Assembly (NCBI GenBank): GCA_037833965.1 | Contig: AP031354.1 | Span: 9,898,001-9,962,000 of the forward strand | Source of the DNA: Marchantia polymorpha subsp. ruderalis | Lineage: Eukaryota; Streptophyta; Marchantiopsida; Marchantiales; Marchantiaceae | Direction of reading: 5' to 3' | DNA length: 64,000 bases | Shown here: one piece after another, positions 1 through 12,900 of the stretch | Layout of the letters: every line of letters begins with the position of its first letter | How positions within the stretch are numbered: position 1 is the first letter of the stretch | Notes under the pieces: generated by a model | What the model saw: only the letters and a program-made list of their open reading frames with translations | The model's database searches: none | Told to the model about the DNA's origin: nothing | Position numbers and translations under genes: made by a program

Positions 1-1800
1 GACTCCTTGTATTCTCCAGCCGATAGAATGTTCTTCAGAGAATCTTATAAGAGGTCGTTCCTGCAAGGCGTTTAAGTCAGGAATGCATTTTGTTAAGAGC
101 TTGAAATCGATTTAGTCGTCCTAATGATTAGAATGTGCATGGACCTGCAATGTACGTGCACCATGGCGGTGCTTACGGACGATTCTTGTTGTCTACATAA
201 AACCTTGTCCTACGACGCAGGAGTAACGCAGGAGTGTTTGTACTTCAGAATTCGCAGCGAATATGCGAGCATTCTGGGATCATTCTCATTCGAACTCTGG
301 AAATAATTAGACATAAATAACATAGCATATTAAGGCTTTGCTGGCAAGGTTCAGGTTGTAGTCCACTACTTGCTGAAGGTTTTTACTCTTGAGACCGATT
401 TCCATGAAAGGTGGAGAAAAAATAGTTAATTACACTGCAATCATGTGTCGAGATCCTGATTCCAGGCACGTCGTTGCACAACAGAGATGCAGGACACGTT
501 CCCATAATTAACTATTGAAAGAGATTGGCACGTCTGCATCGCCCCGCGTCATGTAAAGAGTGAACGGAGACGTCAGGAATTTGTCCCTACTGCTCCCTTG
601 AGCATTGGCTTTGGATCTTCTTCTCGAGTCCCTCGCTGCTTCGCTACATGCATGCACTCGTCGGTCTCGGTGAACGAGGCAAACCTGATCGCCTGAAATC
701 TGATCCATCTTTTCAGATCCTGAACACAATGCAAGTGTAGGAATATCGTGAACTTCAACTGCAGATCCCACTGAATCATTCATGTTTCAGGAGGGCAATG
801 AAGACTTAGCAGGGGGATGCAGGATCACACACTTCTCGCTGCATGAAGAGTATCTTGTACCTCTCGACCTCTGGACCTCCCTTCTCGATTCGATATCCAG
901 ATATGAAGTTCCAACATCTGACAAATTGCAATCGCTTGGACTTAACACGGTGATTCATGTCTGAGTGCTCTTTTCTTTAAAAAATCGTCGTGTACAGCCA
1001 TCCCTCGTTCCTCTTGCTATATTTAAACACGACCTCTAGAGCTTCACCACAATCGGCAGATTGAGAAGGAATCCGACAGCTCGATGTCGTCGGTGTTTAG
1101 ATGATGCAATCTCCACATCTTAGTCGGCACGTGAACTCAGAAGGGGAGCTAAAAAAAAAACAATCTGAAAAGAGTAGGAACTGAAATCTGGAGAGGTACG
1201 ATCACTCGTGCTGACGCTGAATCCTGCATTGCAAGATAAAAGCACATTCTCCGTCCAATTTCTCACATCGAAAGGTTAGGAGAGTGGATAATCTTGCGAC
1301 GTTCGCACTGGACTCATAAATGATCGATTCAAGTATTGCCAGTACCGAGGGCGGCATAATCCTAATCCCATCGGTACGACAATCTCAGGTCGAGCAGCAC
1401 GCCAGCAAGTCCTACACGGACTCCCATTACCTTGGACGAGTTCAAGTCAGCGACTTTCCGCACAAGGTACAGTACAGCTGTACCTTGAAGATCAGAGGTT
1501 CTATAATGGAGCGCGAGTGCTTTACTCTCCTGCTGCCGCACTTAAGGCGCAGAGACAAAGTGGACGGGACAGCAGCAGCAGCTCGAGTGAGATCGACGCT
1601 TGCGCTCGGTTTCAGTCCTCTGCACTGCGCATCTAAAAGCTCAGCCCGTCCACAAGCTGCAGGGTCGACCTCGAAGCTTTGACTGACGCAGTCGACTGTC
1701 GATCATCTCCAGTACAGACTGTGACTTCGCTCGGCCTATACAGCTTTAGGGCTCCAAGCGAATCTACACATCCCAATCACTTGGCGTTCGTTCCTTCACT
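1..1800. other. Intergenic, no supported gene
   Basis: Only short open frames occur here, on both strands. The longest (1320-1682, +, 120 codons) resembles no family I know and has no clear splice or domain context. I see no RNA gene or mobile-element signature. The stretch probably includes the promoter side of the downstream R-SNARE gene. Confidence 0.5.
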
Positions 1801-1802
1801 TC

Positions 1803-1965
1803 GCGCGGAGAATGGCTGAATTACAGGCTGTTGAGCGCTGCATTTGTGGAGAGATGCTAAATTACAGGCTGTGATGGTGGTGCCTGCATCCGTGGGGAGA
1901 ATCGCGGACTTACAGGCTGGTGAGTGAGTGCTGCATTTGGGGGCAGAGACTATGAACCTCAGACT
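1803..1965. repeat. Imperfect tandem repeat, three copies
   Basis: The word TTACAGGCTG recurs at 1821, 1862 and 1910 (spacing 41 and 48 bp). Each copy sits in a related context: a GGAGA-like sequence before it and TGCATTTG/TGCATCCG-like sequence after it. It looks like a degenerate minisatellite in the upstream region of the R-SNARE gene. No function is visible. Confidence 0.6.
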
Positions 1966-2004
1966 CTGCAGCCCTGCTTAAATCAGATCCAGACCCCGAG
2001 TGTC

Positions 2005-2029
2005 AGAGCTAGAGCTAGAGCTAGAGCTA
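2005..2029. repeat. AGAGCT hexanucleotide microsatellite
   Basis: Four consecutive AGAGCT units plus a partial one, about 145 bp upstream of the R-SNARE start codon. This is a simple hexanucleotide repeat, probably in the 5' leader or promoter. Confidence 0.8.
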
Positions 2030-2173
2030 TCGCTGAGGTGAGGTGATGGACCAGGTCCACGGGGGAGAGCATCTGTGAATGTTGAAGCTTGGTCGGCAAA
2101 CACGAGGAACCGATCGTGACCATTTTTCTCGTGACATTGGGGAGCAGTGTCCTCGCAGTAGACGCAATTCGAC

Positions 2174-2806
2174 ATGAAACCGAGGTCGTTTTATTACAGT
2201 TTTGTGGCACGGGGAACGACCATTTTGGCAGAGTATTGCGCTTCGTCTGTCGATTTTCGGAAAGCTGCACTCGCATGTCTGGCGGAGGTACCTCCGGATC
2301 AGAGCGTGTACTCTGTCACTCGTGGACCTCACACGTTCAACTGCATAACAGGAGGGGGATACAACTATTTGGTCGTGGCAGATGAGGACATCGGGAGCCA
2401 GATACCTTTAGTGTACCTGGAGCGCGTGAAGGGGGAGTTTCAAAGGAGCTATGGCGGAAGCAGGGCGAGCAAACTGGCCGCGCACAGCTTGGACGATCAG
2501 TTTGGTGTTGTGTTGAAGATGCAGATGGACTTCTGTATGGAGAATCCTCAGGAAATGGACACGAACATTCAGTCGAAGCTGAGATCCCACGTTCTGGAAG
2601 TCAAAAGCATCCTGATGGACAACATTGATCAGATTCTCCCTCTGGCACGCACGAATACTGATGCCGACGCCATCGCGGTGCGCGCCAAGGAATTCTACGA
2701 GAATCAAAAGCGCCGTAGAAGGAAGAACAGGTGTAAGATCGGTATGATTGTGCTCTTCATCTCTCTGCTTTTGGGCATTCGCCTGATCCATTACCTCGGG
2801 GAATGA
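2174..2806 (+). CDS. VAMP72: VAMP72-like longin R-SNARE, divergent SNARE motif
   Basis: Single-exon, 210 codons. Residues 6-20 (FYYSFVARGTTILAE) and the following roughly 100 residues form a plant longin domain, including the family-typical HTFN, VVADE and FLERVK-like (YLERVKGEF) segments. Residues 134-180 correspond to the R-SNARE helix and 189-207 to a C-terminal membrane anchor, so the protein should be tail-anchored and act in secretory or plasma-membrane vesicle fusion. Length matches the usual 210-220 aa. Odd: between the conserved NIDQIL (150-155) and AKEF (171-174) the helix is about four residues shorter than in typical VAMP72, and the zero-layer position that normally reads DRG reads PLA; the nearest arginine (R159) is displaced. 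A basic KRRRRKNR stretch precedes the anchor. Most plant VAMP72 genes contain introns, so an intronless copy may be a retrogene (inference). Family assignment is firm; fusion competence is doubtful. Confidence 0.93.
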   Translation: MKPRSFYYSFVARGTTILAEYCASSVDFRKAALACLAEVPPDQSVYSVTRGPHTFNCITGGGYNYLVVADEDIGSQIPLVYLERVKGEFQRSYGGSRASKLAAHSLDDQFGVVLKMQMDFCMENPQEMDTNIQSKLRSHVLEVKSILMDNIDQILPLARTNTDADAIAVRAKEFYENQKRRRRKNRCKIGMIVLFISLLLGIRLIHYLGE

Positions 2807-3551
2807 ATGCATCTTCTGTCGACCGTCCCCACACATTGCCAAGGAGACGTGAATTTCCTGGCACTCATGAAGCTGCCGGCGAGTCAAGCCGCTGGCCCAC
2901 AGCAGGTCTGCAACCATCTGAATCTGAATCCAAGCTTTGCACACACACTCACTCACTGATGGTCGACAAACAGAACAACAGAGTTGTTTCCATCAGCAGA
3001 GGAATCTTGAGAGGCAGATTGCGGTCAAATCGAAAGGGAAGGACATGCCGGATTGAAGATGATGAAGATGATGAAGACCCGCATAGCCATAGGATCCTGT
3101 GGCTGTAAACTAAGTACTGTACTGTAATGATGGAGAAAGAAAGAAGCCCCTGGACATGATGGGGGCAGAGTGACCGAGAAGTTGCAGTACGATCTTCTCA
3201 TGCTCACGATTTTGTGGCTCCACACGCCAATCGGAGGAAACTGGGCCTGAGATTTGCTGCAAATTGTGTTGAATTTCTCTTCTTGTTGCACGTCAGGTGA
3301 GTACTGAATCTGACCTCGTGCATCAGTTTATCTTGTCTTCCAACAATCTTATATTTCCTCCTGTCTTCGCCAACTCCTCGACAGTGGGCGCGTCGTGAGT
3401 GAAGTACAGGTTTTCACATTTATCTCGCCCAGAGATTGATTACCCACCCCATGCCAGCAAGCTTGTAAATCTCGGGTAACGGCATCAGATGGGGTGGCCG
3501 GACTCCTTCGTAGAAAGGGATGGAGATTAATGATCCCCGTAGCAGCCTGGT

Positions 3552-3905
3552 CTAGCTAGGCTCAGCAGCTACTCTGCTTAAGCGATCCAGAGATTCAGAG
3601 ATAGGATACAATTGAAAGCCAGTGAGTGAGCCTTGTGGCCACAGCCAGTCAATGCAAAGACGAGAGTACTTCTCAGCCATTCCAGCATATTGATATGGTA
3701 CATGTTTCTTGTTCATGGAAAGTCTCGTTGATTCTGGATCTGAATGTGTGGCAACGTTGAGCATCTCGATTCTCAAAACATAAAGTGCACATAAAGCGCA
3801 GTTATCAAGCATTTCATTACCAGATGGAATACGATATTGGAGGGCTTGTGCACGCAGGATAGGATTCCTCAGCACCTCAGCATGCTGTACTTCGAAGTAC
3901 AGCAT
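3552..3905 (-). CDS. Hypothetical 117-codon open frame, weak
   Basis: Open frame on the minus strand with fairly protein-like composition: a Cys/Leu-rich centre (CALCALYVLRIEML near residues 38-51) and a later Trp/Tyr-rich segment. I recognise no domain. The first codons lie inside the 38-bp palindrome at 3875-3912. There is no visible partner exon, so this could be a fragment of an older gene or repeat, or chance. It is listed because it is the only frame of note between 2.8 and 8 kb. Confidence 0.2.
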   Translation of the reverse strand: MLYFEVQHAEVLRNPILRAQALQYRIPSGNEMLDNCALCALYVLRIEMLNVATHSDPESTRLSMNKKHVPYQYAGMAEKYSRLCIDWLWPQGSLTGFQLYPISESLDRLSRVAAEPS

Positions 3906-3912
3906 ACTGAGG
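3875..3912. repeat. 38-bp near-perfect palindrome
   Basis: The inner 24 bp (3882-3905, ATGCTGTACTTC followed by its reverse complement) are a perfect palindrome. One mismatched pair (3881/3906) is followed by six more matching pairs: CCTCAG at 3875-3880 and CTGAGG at 3907-3912. There is no loop, so it could extrude as a cruciform or fold as an RNA hairpin. Confidence 0.9.
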
Positions 3913-5976
3913 GATGTGCACTTTGAGAATTGTGTAATTAAGATGTTTTAATTGCTCGATGGGCATCTCAACTAGCAGTCACTTCTTTTGTCATGTATCA
4001 CTGAGTGCAAAGAGATGTTCACCATGTTCCTCACACAATGCAGTCTTTCTTCCAGTTGCAGAGCAACCATTGTTTGGGGTTTGGGAGAGAAATGAATGTG
4101 AGAAGCTCTGAGCTAGTTGGTGAGGCTGGAGGGAGCGATGTTGTAAGAGAGCGTAGAATGACCGTTGCTTTCCATGTTATAGTTCTGAATCTACAAGTTT
4201 GCTCCACTTACCTACTTGACAAAATGACCACCTTGAACCAAATGCATACGACGAACGAATCTTGCAATTACATGTATGGAAATAATTATTGCAAACATTT
4301 ACGCATATAGTTATTTTACTTGACAACCTAATGATTTCATAATTTTGGTTCAAAAATTGATCATATTTTTGCATTGATAAAATTATTAAGTCTTGTCATA
4401 TTATACAACTTTTTACACATTTATTTCAACATATTTTTTGTGAATTTATCATGCAACAACAATTTCCAGAATAACTTACAGCGTAAACATTGATTTTAAT
4501 AAGTAGAGTAGCCATTAAATTAAGTTATATCTATAATTTAGAATTGATTTTACTTTTATTTTGATTAGTTTTTTATCATTTTAATTTTTAAAAATTATTT
4601 ATAATCTAATAATATTGTCGATATACATTGTGGACATGATAGCAAAGAAGATTTTATTAGAAGTGAATTTATGCTTTGAAAGCTCTAATTTTATTAACTG
4701 TAATTATTTAAATCAAGATAAAATTTGAGATTTAAGAAAATTTGCACTATTTATGTACGACACAAAGATATATTGACTCATTGACATTTGTGTTCTTCTG
4801 GACATAGTCTCACTGTAGCGAATCATTTAGTTCTATTGTTGATTCTTTATCAGTGTTTCCTTCATAGAGGATTTTTATCAATTTATTCATAATAATCAAT
4901 GTATACTTCTCATGATGTATATAATGATATTAAAATTTATCTATCAATTTTATATAACATTTTTTCATGTTCTTTACATATGACATTCTTGCATCATGTG
5001 AAGAAATTCTTTTTTCAACCTCTGCATTTCTTGAACTACTTTGCAACCAAATTATATGAATCTTTTCAAATGCATATCATAATGTGATTTATATGAATAT
5101 GTAAATGAATTCGTTTTTAGGCTTGCAAATAATTCATTTGAAATTGGAAAATTTAGAGTTATCTGATCTTTACCCTAGACTTTGAACTATGTAGAGTTTG
5201 AAGTCTTCTATCTTGAACTAGACAGGTTTGTGACATTTTATAAAAGATACTAGTATTATAAGTTATACTTTATTAATTATAACAAAATATAATAAAATAA
5301 ACTGGTATATTTATTATTCATAATATTTTATGTTTTTCATATATTTTAGAAAAAGTAGAAATTTAGTATATGATATACAGTTACAATGTTGTACAGAAGT
5401 CTTGTAATGTTCGTTAAAGTATGACATATCTCGTTGTGATGCTATGTGACCTATTCTATGTTAACCGTTTCTTTCATCCTTGTTTGGCTTGACTGGGTCT
5501 TCCCCTCATTCTTTTCTTACTTTTCGACATCCGTTACATAAAAATTAATTTAAGATCTGATGTTGACAAAAATAAGAGCGGCAGAATCTGCGTGCGAGTC
5601 AATAATGTGGAGAGTGGGGAGCTCGTAAGCTGAGTAGATTGGAAACCCACACAAGAATTAGGAAAAGTCGCCAAATAATCAAAGCAGGATGCGAATCTAC
5701 GTGGACCTGCCGCCCTTGGCAATGAACGAGGTACACAGCTCATTTAGCACTCAGTTAGTACAAACTCTGATCTGCCTTTGAGGTAACGGCCTTGGAATTA
5801 TTGGCAGTGGAATCTCATTTCCGTCATTGGAAAGTGCTTAGACAACAATCCAGCTCTAAAGGCAAGTTGAGTTCGACAGCGATGAAGATCGATCTGAGAT
5901 GCATATTGTCATACGGAAGATAAAATTAGATATTCATATATGAGTATAATAATGAATATTTATCTATTTGACTTCT

Positions 5977-6226
5977 CAGGCTCTACCTATACTAGATTTG
6001 ATTATTGCGATACCATTGGGCCTAGCCTCTCCATATCCTTTTCCATTTCATCCTTGTAACGTCCTACCTATATTGGACTTTATCATTGCGATACCATTAG
6101 GCCTAGCCTCTCCATACCCTTTTCCATCTCATCCTTGCAAGGCTCTCTACCTATATTAGATTTAATCATTGCGATACCATTGGGCCTGGCCTCTCCGTAT
6201 CCTTTTCCATTTCATCCTTGTACGGC
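5977..6226. repeat. Three-copy tandem repeat, unit 81-83 bp
   Basis: The word ATTGCGATACCATT starts at 6004, 6085 and 6168, giving periods of 81 and 83 bp. Each unit runs from a CTACCTATA(T/C)TRGA-like start to a CCATTTCATCCTTG end. Copies one and two are in the same reading frame and both encode the peptide IIAIPLGLASPYPFP. The 83-bp spacing puts the third copy in another frame, so conservation is at DNA level and a coding role is unlikely. Confidence 0.9.
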
Positions 6227-9200
6227 AGATGGTCTTTGCATACTTTTTCCATTTACACTCAGGACGCATTTGTTCCGTGCAACGGCTGCACCCCTTCACA
6301 AGGCAAGCATACATAAGTCAACTTGCTGTGAGGTGGCAGCCTCCAGACAGCGCTGGTTCCACGAAAGACGACGGTGGACTCAAAAGTCAAGGGACTGGCC
6401 TCGTCGTCCTACTGAAAGTGGATCCAAGACTGGAAGGTGGAGATAAGACACCAGAGAATGATACGCCCATTATTATGGTCCTCACTCGCTCGGTGGTGGT
6501 ACGTAAACCAGAACCTGCCCACACTTGGCCCTCAGGTCCCTTACCCAATGAGAAAAGTATACAGCAAATGACATCAGTGCATGCATCAGAAGGTCGTTCA
6601 GTAAGCTGTAGTTACGTGCAAGGGTAGCACAGAATTTATGGCTAGTGCAGTAACATTTATGGAGGACTCTCGCTGTCAGAGTATCTGTTTGATAAATTTC
6701 GTGTAATCAGCCTTCAAATGACCTCTTTTCTTTTCTGTGAAAATTATCTAACACATTATCGAGTTACTCTACACACATGTTTTAGATTATTACTCTTTTG
6801 AAGTCTCTATCCTCTTGCTCATTTTTCTCTTGAACGGGTGTAGGAGTTGAACATGAATGAATGAGAGGAGGGGCGAGACGACAGTAGGATACCAGGCTAG
6901 TAACAGATTTTTGACACGTTGCATTGTTCTACTGTACTCACCAAGGAGAGTGAAAATACATTCCTTTTCAATTAAAATCACATTCATGACCAATATTTGC
7001 ATGCTTAACGTGCAATTTATACTTCGCAAATTAAAAGATATTTTATCTTCAATCACACCTCTAGTTTTTAACCTAGGTATGATATTGAAGATGACTTAGG
7101 TGTATAGAATTATCATCATTGTTTCTTATGCTTGTTACACATTGCATTTGTTGAACATTTATTATATGTGATTTTTTTAATGTAAAGAATCATGATTGTA
7201 ACTTATTGCATTATCCTTTGAATTGTTTGCTGACTCGCCAAATGTTTCTTGATTCATCTTTTTGAAGTTATGTTTTAAGCATTTGAATTGTCATTGATAC
7301 AAAAATCATGATTGTCATAGAGATCTCATCAGATTAAAAGTTTTTCTTTTGTGATATGAAATTTAACACAATGATAATTTCTTTCATAATCTCTTGAAAA
7401 GTGATATTTTAGCATAAATAAAATTTATATTAATACATATTAAATTGATAAGAGGAGCCCTATTGCTAAGTTTTTCTTTGAAAATGATGTAATATTGTAA
7501 TTACGCAAAAGAAGTTGACGTGGATTTTTTTGTTAATTTCTCAATGAAACATGAGAAATATTTTGTAATTGAAGTTATAGCACTATTTTTTGATTTTTTA
7601 CACTGATCAAATTGTGATTTTACAATCAATCAAACACATGTGTCAATAATATTCAATTACAGATATAAATTTCAATTGTAATGATGATGCCACTTCCAAA
7701 CTTAAAAAGTATTGTGATTTACCACAAGGGATTGGACTAATATTTACCATTTTGACATGTGTCAAAGAACTAAAGTACCGATATCAGGACTTATCTACGA
7801 GATAGATCGGAACCAAGTACTGTAATGTACCAAGAAAGTACGATAGTGGTAAAGTAATAAATCCGAGTAAAAAAGAGTTCGGGAAGACCCATGTCGTACG
7901 GGTTTTTTACCACAGGACTATTATCCACTGGACCGAAAGGTATGTGTCTGGAAGTCTGCCAACGATTATCCGCCCCGAGGGGGAGGAAGAAATTAGAGAG
8001 GGATCGATAGTCAACGCGTAGAAAGTGGTCGAGGTCCAGCTGCTGCTGCGTGCGATTCTCGATCTGTTTCAGGATCGAGGAAGAAACCCAATTCAGGATT
8101 AGATCTCACTTTCCGTCTTCCGCAATCAAGGATCCGTGAGAGGCGAGCGGCTGCACATTCTCGAGGCCTCAGCGGATTGCGGGCGAGTGGGCCAGAGGCA
8201 GGCCCCACAGGCAGCGATGCTCGTGCTTCTGACTCAGTCAGCGGCTCCGACTTCTGCTCAGAAATGCCGCGAATGTCTGGCGACTGCGCTTCATGACAAT
8301 CCTTCCCTCCAAGTGGATAGCTGGAAAGGGAAGGCCGCATCCAGCCGGACCTGGATGCAACCGGACGTGAAGCCAGGGAGCGGCTCGGGGCTTGGACTTG
8401 ATAGTATCACAGCATATGAAGAATTGATTGATTCTATGCCATTCATCATCAAGGGATCAGTGGCAGCTTGGAAAACTTGGCAGAAACAAGAGGAGTCTGA
8501 ATCGTCGGCATTTCCCAGTAGACCGAAGATCGTGGTCTGTGCTCAGGCTCGAAGCTCGACCACTTACGGACAGTGATGTGATTCACGCGGCAGCTGATTC
8601 TGTATTTTTGAATGCCGGCTTTGCGATAAGCCATCTTGTGCAATGAGTGCCCCTGAGAATAGGAAATGCTGGGGACGAGACAAGCAGAAGCTGTTGGACC
8701 TTTCGCTGCAGCACTTATGGATGGGGTCGTAGTTAGGATGCTGGCCTCTGCAACTGTTTCGCAGAATAGATTGAAGCCAATCTTAGTACGCGCAACTCTG
8801 AACTCTTGTTGTGACTCGACGGATTTCCTGCTCGGTCCGGCCTGTTATCGTGCTAGACAATGTTAGTAAGTAGTTCGATGTCCAGGGCAGTGAGTGAGTG
8901 AATGAATGCATGCCTGTCCGCTCATACATTCTCTAGGCTCTCCAGCAGACGTGGTTGACTTGAGTCCAGATCTGGAGTTGCGTCGGGTTCCGAGAGATGG
9001 CTCCAAGTTTCTCTCGGGTCCAATTCTGACGGACGGGGAGACTCGCCAGCTCAGAAGGTAATAAGCTCTCATTCTTCCTCGTCCGCCTCGATCCTCTGTA
9101 CTCACTGCCTTTTCTCACGACACCCATGCCTGCGGTGGCAGAGGTATCCGTCTCAAACTCCTCCCTCCGTTACTGATTTGTCAGTGAATCCCGTCCTTCG

Positions 9201-9955
9201 AGACATGGTACTCTCTCGTCGAAAAAATAAGTTCAGACACTCCTGTCTTGTGAACCTTTTCCACTCGCTCTGAAATCTGTCGAACGAAAGACCTTTCTCT
9301 CCATGTAGTGACTCCGAAATCAACTTTTGGCACTGTCTTCAGAATTCCCAGCTTATAAGTTGTCTTTATATTGTACAGAATGTCGATCGGGAACTCGTCA
9401 ATGTCAACTAGAACGGTTCAATTTACAGTTTTGCTGCTCGGATCTAACACCCTTTTTTCTGTAGACATCACAGGCAGAAGAGCTCCAGCTCTGGTCCTTT
9501 TCGTTGGTCAAGAATTTCGTCTCAGCAGGAGCTATCGGTCCTGTCATTGGACTGCACGCTGTAGCGTTGGTGGATGACGGTGGAAAGCAGCATGGTGCAA
9601 CAGAGGGGCTGAGTAGATAGATTGCAGGCAATCTTAGCGAGCGCTGCTGTGCGGGACGGATTTCGAATCTAGCGTATCGAGAGTATTTCACTTCTCGGCT
9701 CAGAATACGTAGTTGGCTAGAGTCTGCCTGGGCTTGCAGTAGCCATCGACAGCAGTGAGGACCGTGGAGTTATAGAGTAAAACTCAGAATCTGTGGCTGG
9801 TGCATGGACATTCCATCCTCGACAGGACGTGCGAGTTTCGGGATTGTCACTCCTCCAAGAGAGATGCCAGCTCTTCGACGATAGCATCGACGTTCAGAGC
9901 ATCGACCTGTGCAGGCCGAAACTTCAAGCTACTCGTCGGTCCTCGAGGTGCAGCG
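6227..9955. other. Intergenic and upstream region of the receptor kinase
   Basis: About 6.6-7.7 kb is AT-rich with no coding signal. From about 7.9 to 9.9 kb base composition becomes balanced. Several short frames appear there (for example 8136-8576, +) but none shows a domain or consistent splice context. The part nearest 9956 is presumably the promoter and 5' leader of the receptor kinase; no specific control element could be assigned. Confidence 0.5.
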
Positions 9956-12900
9956 ATGATGACGTCGACGGCATTGCTTCAGGCGACGCTGCTGCTTTTG
10001 TGTATTATCTGCTCATCTGCCCAGAGCCCAAGTGAGTAGCTCCGAATCTCACTTTGCCTCCCAACCATGCGTCGTACTGTCTGTGTCGTTGGTGTGGGTC
10101 TTCAGGTGCTCGCCATATCCAGTCCCTCAACCGTGTGCAAAAATTTGACATTTGCTATTTCTCGACCAAAATTTTGACTAGGACGGAACACTATGAGGAT
10201 TGTTCGATTCCTAAGCCTGAATCTCTGTCGAAAAATGCCACCACCAGAGCTGTCTCCATCCATTACACCGTCGATTCGTCTCGGCATCTCTGTTGGCCGA
10301 AGTCACTCGCAATTTCGCATGTCCATAATGTTCCGACATTTCCGAACGTGCTGTGCAGATTTCTTGAGTATCGACTGCGGGGCGACAATCAATTATACAG
10401 ATTCGAAGGGCATTGATTGGGTCACAGATGATGGCTACATATCTACGGGTCTGAACGTGGAAGTGGGTCTGTCAGCTGTACCCGGTCAAGAACACTACTC
10501 AACATCCAGATACTTTCCTGATTCTCGGAACAAGCACTGCTACGTGGTGCCAGCCGTGGCTAGAACTACGTATCTGATCAGAGCTGTAGTTCTGCACGGG
10601 GGAGCCAGTGTGTTTGGCTTGCCAGTCAAATTCTCCGTCACCGTGAACAGCAATGTGTGGTTCACTCGGTCAGTCACTTTGAACGACCCTACTGTCAACA
10701 CACCGGTGGTAAGCGAGTGCATAATTTTCAGCACGAAGAAGACTATCGATGTGTGTGTGGTCCGAGGTCCAGACGGTACACCATATCTTTCATCTTTGGA
10801 ATTTCGGGTGATGCCGCCGGGCACATACGTCACAGCAGAAGGAGCTGACAAGTTCATGGAGAATATGTGGAGAATGAACACAGGGCCAGGAGCAAATGAT
10901 CAAGTTCTTGTGAGGTAGGAGAATGACTCTCCGGTTTCATGTCCTCAAATGCTCTTCAGGTTGTCGTAATTTTGTTGGGATGTGCATCTTGGTGTATCAT
11001 TCTTCTGAAGCTCTTTGTTTTGTGTGGAGGAATGGAGTGACTCGATGGTTCTAAAACTTTTTGAGTGACAGGTACCCGGATGATCAATATGATCGCTTCT
11101 GGTTCCCAGCAAGTCCAGCCGATTTCCCAACACCTGGCCTGATTTCGAATACCACAGCGCTTCAATTTCCTGAGACTTACGGGATTGGGTACAACATACC
11201 ACCCGAGGCGGTACTGAAGGACGCATGGGAAGGACCTGATCTCTCATGGTCATGGCTTGTGAACTCTGATACAACGAGGATATACCTTTCGCTGTACTTT
11301 CAAGAGATTAGGAAAAACGTCACTGTCTCGACGGAGAACCCGGTCGGCATTTACATCATCATTGATGGAGACCCGATTACAGTGTTTGAATACAACATTA
11401 CCGAAAGGTTTCCCAGATCAGTCTACTACAACTATGATGTCGCAGGGTCAGAGGTGAATGTCACCATTCTGACGCAGCCTTGGTCCCAGGCAGACGCGAT
11501 TCTGAACGCAATGGAGCTGTATGATGTCAGAGATATCAATACGACGTACACGCTTGCTAAAGATGGTACGTGATCTTCTTCTCCCTGATTCGTTCCCGTG
11601 TCTCTTCCAAGGGAAAGGAACGACGTGCCAGATGACGTCAAAACGCAAGACTTGTGTCGTTAATTTTAATTCCTCTGTCAACCACGTTCTCCCCCCTCGG
11701 AGCAGCAGCCAAGGTCTCGACCATTGAAGTTGACACACAGCCCGTAGATTATTATCACAGTGAGTGCTCATGTGGGAAGCAGTGGCACACGATGTGAGGC
11801 ATGTGCTCGTCGTGCGCATGACGTATCTGGCATTTGTACTCCTTCCCCAAAGCCACTCAATGCAAGAAAAGGATTCTAAAGCTTACATGAACGATCACCT
11901 TTCTTCTTGTTGATTATATTTTTAATATGAGAGAATTTAGGATTGGTATATCCTCTCACGTCTTCCGAATTTCCACAATCTCGAGGACTCTCGGCGGTTA
12001 CTGCAGCACCTACTCGAGGAATTTGGATTGGGGAATGAATCCAGCTGGGCCAAGTGACAATGTCAGACTGATGCGTTGACCGAATCACTCATGCCCAGGT
12101 CGGAGCATAGCTGGTGTTTGTCTCTAACCACTGCGTGTGTGCTGGAATGTGATCAGTCACTACGTTACAGCTGGTGAAGGAGAAGTTCAATCTTACTTCT
12201 TGGACGGGCGACCCTTGCTATCCAGCATCTTACAATTGGGTAGCTTGTGACGGCAATAACAGAATATCCATCCTGTAAGTGAATGTCCACTAATCGAAAG
12301 CAACAACACTCGAATTACAGCAGTGATGTCCGGCAGCCTGAAGCCCATATATGCGTGGAATCTAAAGCTATCAAGGCACACTTATTTGGACCATATTTTA
12401 GATCTGGCTGCAGTTCAAATGTAGCGTCTACTTAATTGGTTCAGTTCTGCTTCCTTTGCAGATTTCTATCGAACATGAATCTAACGGGCGACATTCCTTC
12501 TGAAATAGGGGATCTCGCTGCGCTGAGAGAAATGTAAGTGTTTCAACGACTCGGTATCGACATTCACCCCTATCTGTTCTGAAGTTTCCAATATTTAATT
12601 ACTTGGTTTCCTGGAGGAGGTTTGAGACGTGATTTGCTCATCTTGCGATACGAGGCTGAGTGATTCAGATGATGTACTGAATTGACAGATACATGGATAA
12701 TAACGATCTCACTGGAGGGATCCCCACTTCTTTGACCCTTCTCGCTACCCTTAGTACCTTGTAAGTCTACAAACTGTCCTGATTTTTCGCCTCCCGCTGC
12801 AAGAAGTTCTAAATGACTAATTCCTTAAATTGCTACTCGATTTCAGACTCGAATGATAGTGTTGTTCGGTAGTTTTTAATCGAATGAAAAAGCTACGTGA

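Larger units (their letters stand above)
2807..5976. other. Intergenic, becoming strongly AT-rich after 4.2 kb
   Basis: It starts with the presumed 3' UTR of the R-SNARE gene, which includes a GATGAA-type run near 3055-3080. About 4.2-5.5 kb is very AT-rich and free of coding signal. Apart from the weak minus-strand frame at 3552-3905 and the palindrome at 3875-3912, I see nothing to annotate. Confidence 0.55.

Noticed and set aside
2408..2956. 182-codon minus-strand frame
   Set aside because: It is antisense to the R-SNARE gene.
5977..6226. CRISPR-like spaced repeats
   Set aside because: Units are contiguous 81-83 bp tandem copies without spacers, and the genome is eukaryotic.
8136..8576. 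146-codon plus-strand frame before the receptor kinase
   Set aside because: No domain and no splice partner; possible 5' sequence, but not supportable as a gene.
10540..10881. 113-codon minus-strand frame
   Set aside because: Antisense to the malectin-domain exon of the receptor kinase.
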